A stretch of 64,000 bases of DNA from Pseudomonas sp. FeN3W. Lineage in GTDB: Bacteria > Pseudomonadota > Gammaproteobacteria > Pseudomonadales > Pseudomonadaceae. Within the stretch, counting starts at the first letter, position 1, and the number at the start of each line of letters is the position of its first letter. Both the position numbers and the translations under genes were made by a program. Under the pieces are notes generated by a model. It saw only the letters and a list, made by a program, of their open reading frames with translations, made no database searches and was not told where the DNA came from. The stretch lies in contig CP136011.1 of NCBI GenBank assembly GCA_030263805.2, forward strand, positions 496,001 through 560,000, written 5' to 3'. Of the stretch, positions 26,308 through 34,265 are shown in pieces.

Positions 26308-27121
26308 GAATGATCGCCCTAATCGCCTCAAGAAGCTCCCGCAAACGATCACTGCCCCGATAGTACTCAAAATCTGAGAGGGGGGTTTTCGCGTCACCTA
26401 GCGCAACAGTCGGGATATCGATGCCAGTGAGCCTAGAGTATTGGCAGTAAGACGTCAATATAATCCTTTTGAAAACGGCGCGGTATTGAGGGCACTTGCC
26501 GACCTCAGTCCCGAAAATCGCCAGTTTCTCCGTATCCCAGAAGCGGAATCGGTCAACTTCCAGATCGAAAGACACCTGATCAGTCGGCTCAGCCCAAAAA
26601 CCATGCAGCGACGAATCGCCTTGCTCATGCATCAGCGTCGAGCGATCAAGCTGGTGCACCAACGGATTGCCATCAGCATCAAGGCACGCTCTGATTTTTT
26701 GCGCGAGTGTATTTATCAGGGGGAGTCGTTCATCGTGCTCAATTCCTAGCGAGGCACATAGCAATGCATCCATCCCAGGATATATCATGCCAAATCTCAA
26801 CTCTAGCACTGGATCCGGCGATGTATATTCATCAATTATGAGAGCGGAAAAACCTCTAGTGGCCACCAAATAAGCAGCCAAAATATTCATAAGGTGATCA
26901 TTTCCCATGATGATTACATCTTTTTCCAACACCCCATACTTATCCTGCCAGCACGCATGGAATGCTGCATCAAGATAGCTAAGTAGTTTTCCCGGCACTC
27001 CGCATTTGCTGCCTTTGTTCTCTAGGTATCTCTGCTTATGTCTCAGGGCCTCGCGTACATTGAAACGATGAGCCAAATGCAAGCCGCTGTAGACTTTTCG
27101 AGTCGATCCGGTCTGGCTCAT
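26267..27121 (-). CDS. Hypothetical protein embedded in the rSAM cluster
   Basis: This 284-residue protein has no CxxxCxxC motif, signal peptide or membrane helix. It resembles no family I know. It has an alpha/beta look around residues 60-140 (DVIIMGNDHLMNILAAYLVA, SALIIDEYTSPDPVLELRFG), suggestive of a nucleotide- or cofactor-binding fold, but no motif supports a specific function. ATGA overlap with radical SAM C and a long overlap with radical SAM B make it an integral member of the operon. Confidence 0.65.
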   Translation of the reverse strand: MSQTGSTRKVYSGLHLAHRFNVREALRHKQRYLENKGSKCGVPGKLLSYLDAAFHACWQDKYGVLEKDVIIMGNDHLMNILAAYLVATRGFSALIIDEYTSPDPVLELRFGMIYPGMDALLCASLGIEHDERLPLINTLAQKIRACLDADGNPLVHQLDRSTLMHEQGDSSLHGFWAEPTDQVSFDLEVDRFRFWDTEKLAIFGTEVGKCPQYRAVFKRIILTSYCQYSRLTGIDIPTVALGDAKTPLSDFEYYRGSDRLRELLEAIRAIIHEQDFSTANQHNA

Positions 27122-28908
27122 TTGTGAATAATTCCACGGTCTCGGAGGAGGCTTTCAAAGGTTACAAACTCTTTCAATTTATTCATGTAAATCATCGACT
27201 GCTGGCTTATTGCCTGCAACCCATTTCGATTAGCAATTGCCCTGATGCTGCTTGGCACACTATTGAGCAGAACGAATCGAAACAATTCATCATTTCTGTC
27301 ATCGATAACAAGTCCGGAAGATGAAACAGTAGCACCAGACCCATGGTTAATATCAATAAGCTCACTGGCTGTGGTGGCTGAAATTGCATCAATGATACGT
27401 AATGAAAATATATGATCAGCATGCTGCTCAACAAAGTCCCATACAACCTCAGGCTCTAATCCTAAACAGGCATAGTTTTCACATGCTGCATTTCTAGCAA
27501 TCATGAATTGATGCTTAACGCTTAACGAGCGGAGCAGGGCGTCTTCAATTTCAACACTGGCGCCTATGGAGTCATAGAACCACAAACGCTGTACGATATT
27601 GAGACCAAACGCCTTCTTTTGGTCTATGACTAGGTGATTAATACTAAAATCAATCTCAGAGATCTTTTCAAAATAAGCTTGATAGTCCAGACCAAGACTT
27701 GATTCACTAATGCCTATAGTAATTTGGTTGTAATTGGACGATTTGTTTTTACGCAGACTCTCCCGAACCCTCTGGTGGTTCAGATCAGCAACTGGGATCT
27801 TACAGTCCTTCACTCTTTCGTCCACATACTTCCAGTACTTTTTGTAACCCGGACAGTCGCCTGACGAATATTTTTCCAATTGCTCTGAAGTTAGATATTT
27901 GTAATGGTAGTAACCACCATTGCAATATCGAATATACTCACACTGATCACAGCCTTCCTGCTCAATGTCAAACTTTACATGCATCTGCGAAGCGTTTTCG
28001 AATAAGAGCTTCAGGCCCCACAATGGGTCGCTGACATGAAGGGTTCTGCTTGGCAACGGCGCCTCAGTTCCAGTCATGCTTGAGTTGAGTACAACCGTGC
28101 CGTCTGGCTCAACGGTAACATCAAAAACGTCATTACCGTTCAAGTTGAATGCGCTACCCTGTTGTAAGCAACCTCTCACCTCATCCCATGGTGATATTGT
28201 AAGATTCTCAATGGTTGAAAATGATTCTGTCATTCTTATATAGAAATCAGAAACTTCTTCGAATGTCGGCTGATGCTCATCGAAGAATGCCTTGCCTGAT
28301 CCATATGGGTATAGCATGTCACAACTGATATCATTAAACTGACCATCAATAACAAACTTTCTTAGCTCATCAATTGGCATGTTTACCAATGTATTTGTAG
28401 GAATAAGATTAAGCGTTTTAGGCGCATGAACTGCTTTTACATTTTGCATATAGCGAGGGAAAAGCTTATTTCTCGATCCAAATCTTTTGGTTTCTGGCTC
28501 CCATGGAATGAATACTCCCCAATCCTTTCCGCGCGGCTGGCTGTTAAGCAGGTCAACATATCTCTCATCCTGAAAAATCATGTTGGTGCACCATGCCATG
28601 CTGTTCGGCTTACCAAGCATTTGAGCAATGTCTTCGTGCTGCCTGATGGCAAATGGAAGCATCTTTTCCCAAAACTCATACGGCATCGTGGAGATTTCGC
28701 CGCCTAGAATTTCAACATTAAGATACGTCAAGTGTTTTGACAAAGCAAACACTTCTGCCATACGTTTATACGTGAGCATAAACGTTTCTTCACTCATTCC
28801 ATAAGTGCTTCGTAAAAGTTCTGGTTCTATATAGCAGTGCGTGCAGCGCAAATTACAGCCACGATTAGTGACTAGGCACATATTAAGAAAATCAACCAGA
28901 CGTTTCAT
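27118..28908 (-). CDS. Radical SAM/SPASM protein C with long C-terminal extension
   Basis: This 596-residue protein has CNLRCTHC (Cys18, 22, 25) and VEILGGEIS at about residue 66. The SPASM-like region (CDQCEYIRYC...CPGYKKYW) ends near residue 365. About 220 residues follow that are not part of a standard SPASM enzyme. They contain repeated alpha/beta segments (LVIDQKKAFGLNIVQRLWFYDSIGASVEIEDALL). The same layout is found in radical SAM E (575 residues), so C and E are paralogues with a shared extra domain. The start directly abuts the stop of radical SAM D with a GAGGTG ribosome site. Confidence 0.85.
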   Translation of the reverse strand: MKRLVDFLNMCLVTNRGCNLRCTHCYIEPELLRSTYGMSEETFMLTYKRMAEVFALSKHLTYLNVEILGGEISTMPYEFWEKMLPFAIRQHEDIAQMLGKPNSMAWCTNMIFQDERYVDLLNSQPRGKDWGVFIPWEPETKRFGSRNKLFPRYMQNVKAVHAPKTLNLIPTNTLVNMPIDELRKFVIDGQFNDISCDMLYPYGSGKAFFDEHQPTFEEVSDFYIRMTESFSTIENLTISPWDEVRGCLQQGSAFNLNGNDVFDVTVEPDGTVVLNSSMTGTEAPLPSRTLHVSDPLWGLKLLFENASQMHVKFDIEQEGCDQCEYIRYCNGGYYHYKYLTSEQLEKYSSGDCPGYKKYWKYVDERVKDCKIPVADLNHQRVRESLRKNKSSNYNQITIGISESSLGLDYQAYFEKISEIDFSINHLVIDQKKAFGLNIVQRLWFYDSIGASVEIEDALLRSLSVKHQFMIARNAACENYACLGLEPEVVWDFVEQHADHIFSLRIIDAISATTASELIDINHGSGATVSSSGLVIDDRNDELFRFVLLNSVPSSIRAIANRNGLQAISQQSMIYMNKLKEFVTFESLLRDRGIIHK

Positions 28909-30057
28909 TTACACCTCAGAATGGAGAGCATTCAGCCTTGCAAGCAGCCTAGATTGCCCCGTAGTTTCTATAAGATCATCCATGACCCTGAATAGCATTT
29001 TCCATGCTTTGCACCACTGTGTTTTACCGTACATCCCCGTGCCGGCTTCGACGCTTTGTTGCATGCAGCCACCCTGGCAGCTGCTGAAATAAGGACACTC
29101 GAAACAACCTTTTTCGAGCATGGACTCGCGGCTTGCCAATTGGTTGTGAAGCGCATGGTCAAATTCTTTACGAATCAAATTTCCTAGCCGGTAGGATGAC
29201 ATATCAGCCAATTCCTGGCAAACATAAAGGTCGCCATTGGGCTCTATTGACAGCGACCTAACCGCACAGTCTCTTTGCCAAGCGCAAAAGGGGGATGGCG
29301 ATTCCGAATTCAGGCGCCTCCTTAGCAGGCTTACAAAGGGCTCCACTCTTGTTCTCATGCCACGACCATTCCAGTGAGCAAAACCCTTCACGAGCGCCTC
29401 ACCGAGCGCCTCAGGGGTAATCCCGCCGATTACACTCCCACCCTGGAAGACGGGCCTGATCGTAAGATCTCGACCTTCCTCGATGGCAATAGTGATCTCA
29501 TCGTTGAGATACTCAAGTGTTTGGTTGTCTAGTGTTAAAACAGCAGGATGAGTCTTTCCAGCTTTACTTCGCTCATTGTTTGATGAAGTCATAAAAAAGG
29601 TTCGATACCTTCCAGCCTTCTGTGCAGGACTACCTTTGCTTCCAAGCTGGCGCTGATTTGTGAAATGGTCAACAGAAGTCCCAATCCTGCCATCGAACAA
29701 TTGGCTTAAGGCATCTATTTTCCTCTGACTTCCAATAAGATTTGATTGGGCGCCGTCTCTGACAGTCATGGTCTTGCCAAAACGCTCTCTGGCCATCATG
29801 ACCATGGAGCGCAATTCCGATTCTGGAACCAGGAGTATCTCGCCGCCAACGTACTCTATATTAAGAAAGCTCGGATTTATATTTGCGAGTTTCCAGAAAT
29901 CTTCTACCCCATCTAGACATGCCGAGAAACTGTCAGGCTTCATTCGCTCATCTGGATCTTTTTGCCATGATGAACAATAAGTACAGCTGGCATTGCAGGC
30001 GTGTGTAAGTCTAATGTGCAGAGTGAAATGATAAGGAGCTGAATTAAGTTGGCTCAT
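28909..30057 (-). CDS. Radical SAM/SPASM protein D
   Basis: This 382-residue protein has CNASCTYC (Cys21, 25, 28) and IEYVGGEIL. The C-terminal SPASM region is CFECPYFSSCQGGC with a last Cys in QWCKAWK. Its YCSSWQ after the radical SAM motif and CQGGC pattern are shared with radical SAM I. It lies between the two long paralogues E and C with ATGA or immediate coupling on both sides, so each long enzyme may work with D or a related short one. Substrate unknown. Confidence 0.85.
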   Translation of the reverse strand: MSQLNSAPYHFTLHIRLTHACNASCTYCSSWQKDPDERMKPDSFSACLDGVEDFWKLANINPSFLNIEYVGGEILLVPESELRSMVMMARERFGKTMTVRDGAQSNLIGSQRKIDALSQLFDGRIGTSVDHFTNQRQLGSKGSPAQKAGRYRTFFMTSSNNERSKAGKTHPAVLTLDNQTLEYLNDEITIAIEEGRDLTIRPVFQGGSVIGGITPEALGEALVKGFAHWNGRGMRTRVEPFVSLLRRRLNSESPSPFCAWQRDCAVRSLSIEPNGDLYVCQELADMSSYRLGNLIRKEFDHALHNQLASRESMLEKGCFECPYFSSCQGGCMQQSVEAGTGMYGKTQWCKAWKMLFRVMDDLIETTGQSRLLARLNALHSEV

Positions 30058-31781
30058 ATTTTCCGATCCAGCATGGCTTCCAACTTTAGATTGTCCTCAA
30101 GGATCTCAAGATATGATTCAACATCCATGGCTGTATTTATGCCAGGTATGTGATTAAAGCCGGTGCGAGATATCCAGGCAATAAGTGAGCGGAAAACCTC
30201 TTCATTGCGGCCATCCACAATCAGCCCAGACTCAATATTGCGGACTGGCGCGATTTGCCCTTTGTGCACAAGGTACAGTCCACAAAACTCACGGCATCGA
30301 TCTGCGAATAAGCCCCTATGACCAGTTATAAATCGATGCAGCTGATCATCCGTCAAGTGTATATATCGCATGTTGTGAGATAAAACGTGTTCCACAATCA
30401 GATCAATAGCCTGATCTGAAAACAGGACTTCATCTTCAATCGAAACAGCGATAGACAAATCATCATAGAACCAGAGTCTCTCAAGCAGTTTTTTGCCGAA
30501 TGATATCTTTTTGTCGATAATTACCGATTTCACACATTTTATGCGTGAAAAAAAATCCTTATAGCGCAGACCTATCGCAGACTCACTTACAGTGTTAGAT
30601 ATATTTTCATATTTGTCGCTGTTTCGCATTAAGCGCATAACAGCTTGGCGATGCAAATGTCCGCTTCTATTGGAAACCTGAGTGCCTAGTATTTCTTTAT
30701 TAAACTCCCAAAATTTCTTATACCCAGAGCAATCATGTTTCCGATATTTATCAATTACTTTGGCATCATGAATTTTGTAGTGATACCAGCCAGCATTGCA
30801 ATGCATCATGAATTCGCACTGGTCGCACTCTGGATGACTAATAGATAGCTTATTGTTTTCCTCGACTTTGTTTTCAAAACAAATCTTGTAAGCCCAATCA
30901 GGATCTTCAATAACTATTCGCCTAAACCCAAGCGCGGCCTCATCTGCTGTCTGATTGGCATTGAAATGACAAACCCCATCGGGCTCAATGGACAAATCGT
31001 ATTTGAAGTTACCATTGCATTGAAAACTTGTCTCTTTCATTAAGCTCGATAGCATCTCCTCTTGAGGAGTAAAGGTGACGCCCGCTGGCTTCATGCGATG
31101 CATGTCCATGAAAAACTGCGTCATTTCGTGAAATTCCGCCATATTGGGGTCAAAAAAAGCCTTCCCCGATCCATAGGGACTAATCATTTTCATGGAGAAG
31201 TCAGTTATCCCTGCGGGAATAAACATGTCTAGAATTTTCTCGGCACCCATGGCAATGACTTCTTTAGTCAAAATGATGTCAAGGATTTTCTGCTTGCTGT
31301 CGATTGACTTAAGTGTTTGGTAAAATCGGTTGAACAATTGGTTGCGCTTTCCAAATCTCTCGGTATCTGGCTCCCAGCTTGTATATAAACAAAAAGCCGG
31401 GTGGTGGCCATATTGATTCAATAGATCTGTATAGCGCTTGTCAGAATAGATTAGGTTGGTCAGGAAGTTGAGTGAGCCAGGAGTCTTTAATGTCTTGTTG
31501 AATTGTTCAATTCGTTCAAGTGTCCATGGCAATTGGCGCTCCCACCATTCAAAAGGCATCATGGTGGTTTCACCACCAATAACCTCCCACTCAATTTCAT
31601 GCAAATTCCTATCTATGGACTTGAGACTCTCAACTTTGTCGAAAATTGACCTATAGACCTCTTCGGTCATTTGCGTTTTGTCTTTAAATAAGTGGGGAGC
31701 AATATAACAGTGAGTACACTGCAATGTGCATGTTCTGTTCGTAGTAATTGAGACATTTATTTGATTTATCACACGCTTCAT
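30054..31781 (-). CDS. Radical SAM/SPASM protein E with long C-terminal extension
   Basis: This protein is 575 residues from the ATG at 31781, which forms an ATGA with the stop of radical SAM F; the in-frame upstream start is not needed. CTLQCTHC (Cys18, 22, 25), WEVIGGETTMMP, then a SPASM-like CDQCEFMMHCNAGWYHYKI...CSGYKKFW around residues 325-370. The C-terminal ~200 residues match the extension of radical SAM C in pattern (SAIGLRYKDFF, LLERLWFYDDLSIAVSIEDEVL). By eye this stretch is AT-richer than genes A and B. Confidence 0.85.
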   Translation of the reverse strand: MKRVINQINVSITTNRTCTLQCTHCYIAPHLFKDKTQMTEEVYRSIFDKVESLKSIDRNLHEIEWEVIGGETTMMPFEWWERQLPWTLERIEQFNKTLKTPGSLNFLTNLIYSDKRYTDLLNQYGHHPAFCLYTSWEPDTERFGKRNQLFNRFYQTLKSIDSKQKILDIILTKEVIAMGAEKILDMFIPAGITDFSMKMISPYGSGKAFFDPNMAEFHEMTQFFMDMHRMKPAGVTFTPQEEMLSSLMKETSFQCNGNFKYDLSIEPDGVCHFNANQTADEAALGFRRIVIEDPDWAYKICFENKVEENNKLSISHPECDQCEFMMHCNAGWYHYKIHDAKVIDKYRKHDCSGYKKFWEFNKEILGTQVSNRSGHLHRQAVMRLMRNSDKYENISNTVSESAIGLRYKDFFSRIKCVKSVIIDKKISFGKKLLERLWFYDDLSIAVSIEDEVLFSDQAIDLIVEHVLSHNMRYIHLTDDQLHRFITGHRGLFADRCREFCGLYLVHKGQIAPVRNIESGLIVDGRNEEVFRSLIAWISRTGFNHIPGINTAMDVESYLEILEDNLKLEAMLDRKI

Positions 31782-32836
31782 TTGCTTGTACCTTGAAGAT
31801 CGATGCGCAACTGCTTCATACCTGCACACTCACCACTTCCGTCGAAAGTGGCGGCATGCGATGGGCCTCCAGCGCATAGATCGAAAAATTGGCAATCCAT
31901 GCAGCCCAGTGTTTTCCGAATTTCATGCCTGACAAACCTTGAGCGCTTTTGGCAGCTCAGAATGGCCTCAATATCTTCGTGCTTGACATTCCCAAGATAG
32001 GTTGGCCTCAAGTCTGAAAAAAGAGGATTGGTGGTTATGTTCCCGTCCGGATTAATTGTTAAGAAATCTGAACTTCTTTGGATGCCAAACATGCTACTTT
32101 TCAACCCATCTCGCATTTCTTCTATAATTGAAGATGTGATCTGAAGACCCAGTTCGCGCTTAACGATCTCCTGATCAAAATTCCTTACAAAGCTGGAAAA
32201 ATTAGCATAACTTGTAGTTAACGGAAGTATTGGGTAACTGTGTAACGTATATGCGGGTTCCGCAAGAAATTGCTCGAAGTCAACAGATACGTCGAACTCC
32301 ACTCGACAGTCGCCGAGTGGTGTTAAAAAGTCAACTAAAGCGGAAGCGCCAAGCTTAACAGTGTGATCATTAAGCTCAAGATTGATCGGGCAAAATAAAT
32401 TAGCTTTCCTGGCCTTTATGAAGTTGTCTTTGAATTTCTTAAGAAAATTATCTCGATTCTTTGAAAGATCATATTTTCCATCTAATGATAATGTTGTTTC
32501 GATTTTGCCATTGAAATATTCATGCGACAGTTTAATGAGCCAATTCGGCAGACTAAATAAATTGCTTACCATTGTCTGTTTTGCGCCAGGGCAAATTACG
32601 CTGGCCTTTTTAACCATCTCCCGGAAATGTTCGCGCCCAGCTAATGAAGCTTCGCCACCTTCCCATATCAATGTAAGGTTGCAATCACGCGCCCAGGAAG
32701 AGGTAAGAATCGTTTCAAGGGTGGTGAATTCAAGAATTTCACCATTTTTTCGACTGGATTCAGTCAGATAGCAGCGATCACAATGCATATTGCATTGTTT
32801 GATGATGTTGATAAATAAAACGCGCTCGGTGATCAT
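31778..32836 (-). CDS. Radical SAM/SPASM protein F
   Basis: This 352-residue protein has CNMHCDRC (Cys15, 19, 22) and IWEGGEASLAG. The C-terminal auxiliary-cluster region is CMDCQFFDLCAGGP followed by GECAGMKQ. Its AGGG ribosome site lies inside one arm of a perfect 10-bp inverted repeat (32843-32886), so translation may be controlled by RNA folding. It is the first enzyme of the six-enzyme downstream block. Confidence 0.85.
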   Translation of the reverse strand: MITERVLFINIIKQCNMHCDRCYLTESSRKNGEILEFTTLETILTSSWARDCNLTLIWEGGEASLAGREHFREMVKKASVICPGAKQTMVSNLFSLPNWLIKLSHEYFNGKIETTLSLDGKYDLSKNRDNFLKKFKDNFIKARKANLFCPINLELNDHTVKLGASALVDFLTPLGDCRVEFDVSVDFEQFLAEPAYTLHSYPILPLTTSYANFSSFVRNFDQEIVKRELGLQITSSIIEEMRDGLKSSMFGIQRSSDFLTINPDGNITTNPLFSDLRPTYLGNVKHEDIEAILSCQKRSRFVRHEIRKTLGCMDCQFFDLCAGGPSHAATFDGSGECAGMKQLRIDLQGTSK

Positions 32837-32842
32837 CGCTGA

Positions 32843-32886
32843 ACCCTGTCAATAAACGACATACATAATATGAGGTTTGACAGGGT
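32843..32886 (-). promoter_or_regulatory. Inverted repeat covering the ribosome site of rSAM F
   Basis: ACCCTGTCAA and TTGACAGGGT are perfect 10-base arms (32843-32852 and 32877-32886) separated by 24 bases. In the leftward transcript the second arm contains the AGGG Shine-Dalgarno of the gene starting at 32836, so the hairpin would hide it. A protein operator is the alternative reading. Confidence 0.55.
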
Positions 32887-32901
32887 GAGGCAAGCAGGCT
32901 G

Positions 32902-33822
32902 TTACCCGATGAGAGCTTTTACTACCCGAAGTACTGCCGACAAGGCTTCAAGTTCACGCTCGCTGAGCTCTGCTGATTCGCTAAGCAGCTTTTTCTCGAT
33001 TACCACATAATCCTTGTGCTCAATAAGCACTTCTGCTATTCCATCTGCTATGCCGTCTTGCTCGGATTCATAACCTAGATCGCATAGCAGCGCCTTCACG
33101 AAATCAGTGAGTTCCTGGGTGTTATTGCCATTGATTGCGTTACGCAGGTATTCCATACGCTCCTTCCCTTCATTCAGGACGACATCCGACAGGGCATCTG
33201 CGGTACTTTGAACCAATGATTCAAACGCTTCGTGTCCGCCGCTGCCTTCTATGATGATGACGTCAAGATCCTTTTTAAGGAGATCCATGGTCATCTCATC
33301 CATGTCTTTTTCGAAGTAATGATGCATCATTTCATCGTCTGTCAGCCCCTTTGGAGTAAAGCCAATGACTCGCATCGCCATGTACTGGACATAGGATGTA
33401 ACCGGCAGAATTTCTTTTGAAAATGCTTGCACCCCAAACATCGCACGGGCGTACTGCTTTACCTGCTCTGCCCATGCAGCCCAGTTTTCTGCTGTTTTTT
33501 CCGCAGGCGGTGCAAGCAGTACGCCTGCGCCAATACTGTTACATAGGATGAGCACGTCAGAAGCCGGAAGGGGGAAGTTGAACGGAACCTCAAGGATTAC
33601 GTCTGCCTTAGCCTGGCGGTACTGGATGAGCGTATCCATGACATCAAAAGAGAATTCGCCTGATTCATCCACATCCGCGATGATCGATATTCTTGTGACA
33701 TCCTTTATGCGGTTAGCACAAAATTTATCCAGCACTACCCCGTAATAAGCACAAGAACCTTGCCCTTCAGCTGCAACCGCATCAGATAGGTTCTGTGGGC
33801 CAAATTTAATACCGTCTAGCAT
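32902..33822 (-). CDS. Hypothetical protein next to the precursor peptide
   Basis: This 306-residue acidic cytoplasmic protein has AGGAG before the ATG. It has an alpha/beta look in the first half (ISIIADVDESGEFSFDVMD, ADVILEVPF) and a helical second half. It has only a few Cys, no signal peptide and no recognised family. It is directly downstream of the precursor candidate (24-base gap, no terminator), so it could be a chaperone or leader-recognition protein, but that is inference. The 65-base gap after it holds the inverted repeat controlling radical SAM F. Confidence 0.65.
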   Translation of the reverse strand: MLDGIKFGPQNLSDAVAAEGQGSCAYYGVVLDKFCANRIKDVTRISIIADVDESGEFSFDVMDTLIQYRQAKADVILEVPFNFPLPASDVLILCNSIGAGVLLAPPAEKTAENWAAWAEQVKQYARAMFGVQAFSKEILPVTSYVQYMAMRVIGFTPKGLTDDEMMHHYFEKDMDEMTMDLLKKDLDVIIIEGSGGHEAFESLVQSTADALSDVVLNEGKERMEYLRNAINGNNTQELTDFVKALLCDLGYESEQDGIADGIAEVLIEHKDYVVIEKKLLSESAELSERELEALSAVLRVVKALIG

Positions 33823-33846
33823 CGAATGCTCTCCTGAGTTAAAAAT

Positions 33847-34194
33847 TTACCGCCACCCGCGAGATCCGTGGCAGTTTGAATAGCAGTTGCTGTAGCACTG
33901 CCAGGTGGTGCCTGTCCTACTTGAGCGAACCCGTATTCCGGTGGAGTCGCTGGCGCTGGCAATGAGACTTCTCACGTCCAGTGGAATTTCTGCGTAATCC
34001 TGATCCACAGAAGAAATCATTGAGTTGAACAATTCATCTGCCAGTTTTTCATCGTATTGATCAATGAACTGCTTGGCAGCGGATTTGGCCTCCGGTGTTA
34101 CCTTGGACTTGTCCACGGAAATGGGATGGCTTGCATGGGCTGCCGTCGTAACGGCTGAAGCGATAGCGGCGGTGATCGCTAGTATTGTTTTCAT
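33847..34194 (-). CDS. Candidate RiPP precursor: secreted peptide with CYSN repeats
   Basis: This 115-residue protein starts at the ATG at 34194 (AGGGTGA upstream; a GTG three codons earlier is less likely). Residues 1-21 form a Sec signal peptide with an AHA|S cleavage site. Residues 25-80 are acidic and helical. The last 25 residues are quite different: Ser/Thr/Arg-rich, then Trp98, Cys100 and the four-residue repeat CYSN-CYSN-CHGS (Cys100, 104, 108; Tyr101, Tyr105; His109), ending with Trp114. A leader-plus-short-core layout surrounded by nine radical SAM enzymes marks it as the likely modification substrate. It has its own promoter at 34227-34256. The modification is unknown. Confidence 0.75.
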   Translation of the reverse strand: MKTILAITAAIASAVTTAAHASHPISVDKSKVTPEAKSAAKQFIDQYDEKLADELFNSMISSVDQDYAEIPLDVRSLIASASDSTGIRVRSSRTGTTWQCYSNCYSNCHGSRGWR

Positions 34195-34226
34195 GGTAAT
34201 CACCCTAATTTAATTTAATTGATGTC

Positions 34227-34256
34227 ATTACAATACAATTGCCGCTGTTCTGTCAA
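34227..34256 (-). promoter_or_regulatory. Promoter of the precursor peptide gene
   Basis: Minus strand: TTGACA (34256-34251), 18-base spacer, TGTAAT (34232-34227). The -35 is in the extended TTTATTGACA context. It would let the precursor be made in excess over the upstream enzymes G-I. Confidence 0.55.
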
Positions 34257-34265
34257 TAAAAACTA

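Noticed and set aside
33847..34194. His-Xaa-Ser (Hxs) repeat system
   Set aside because: Only one HGS triplet is present and the enzyme number and gene order do not fit an HxsBC pair.
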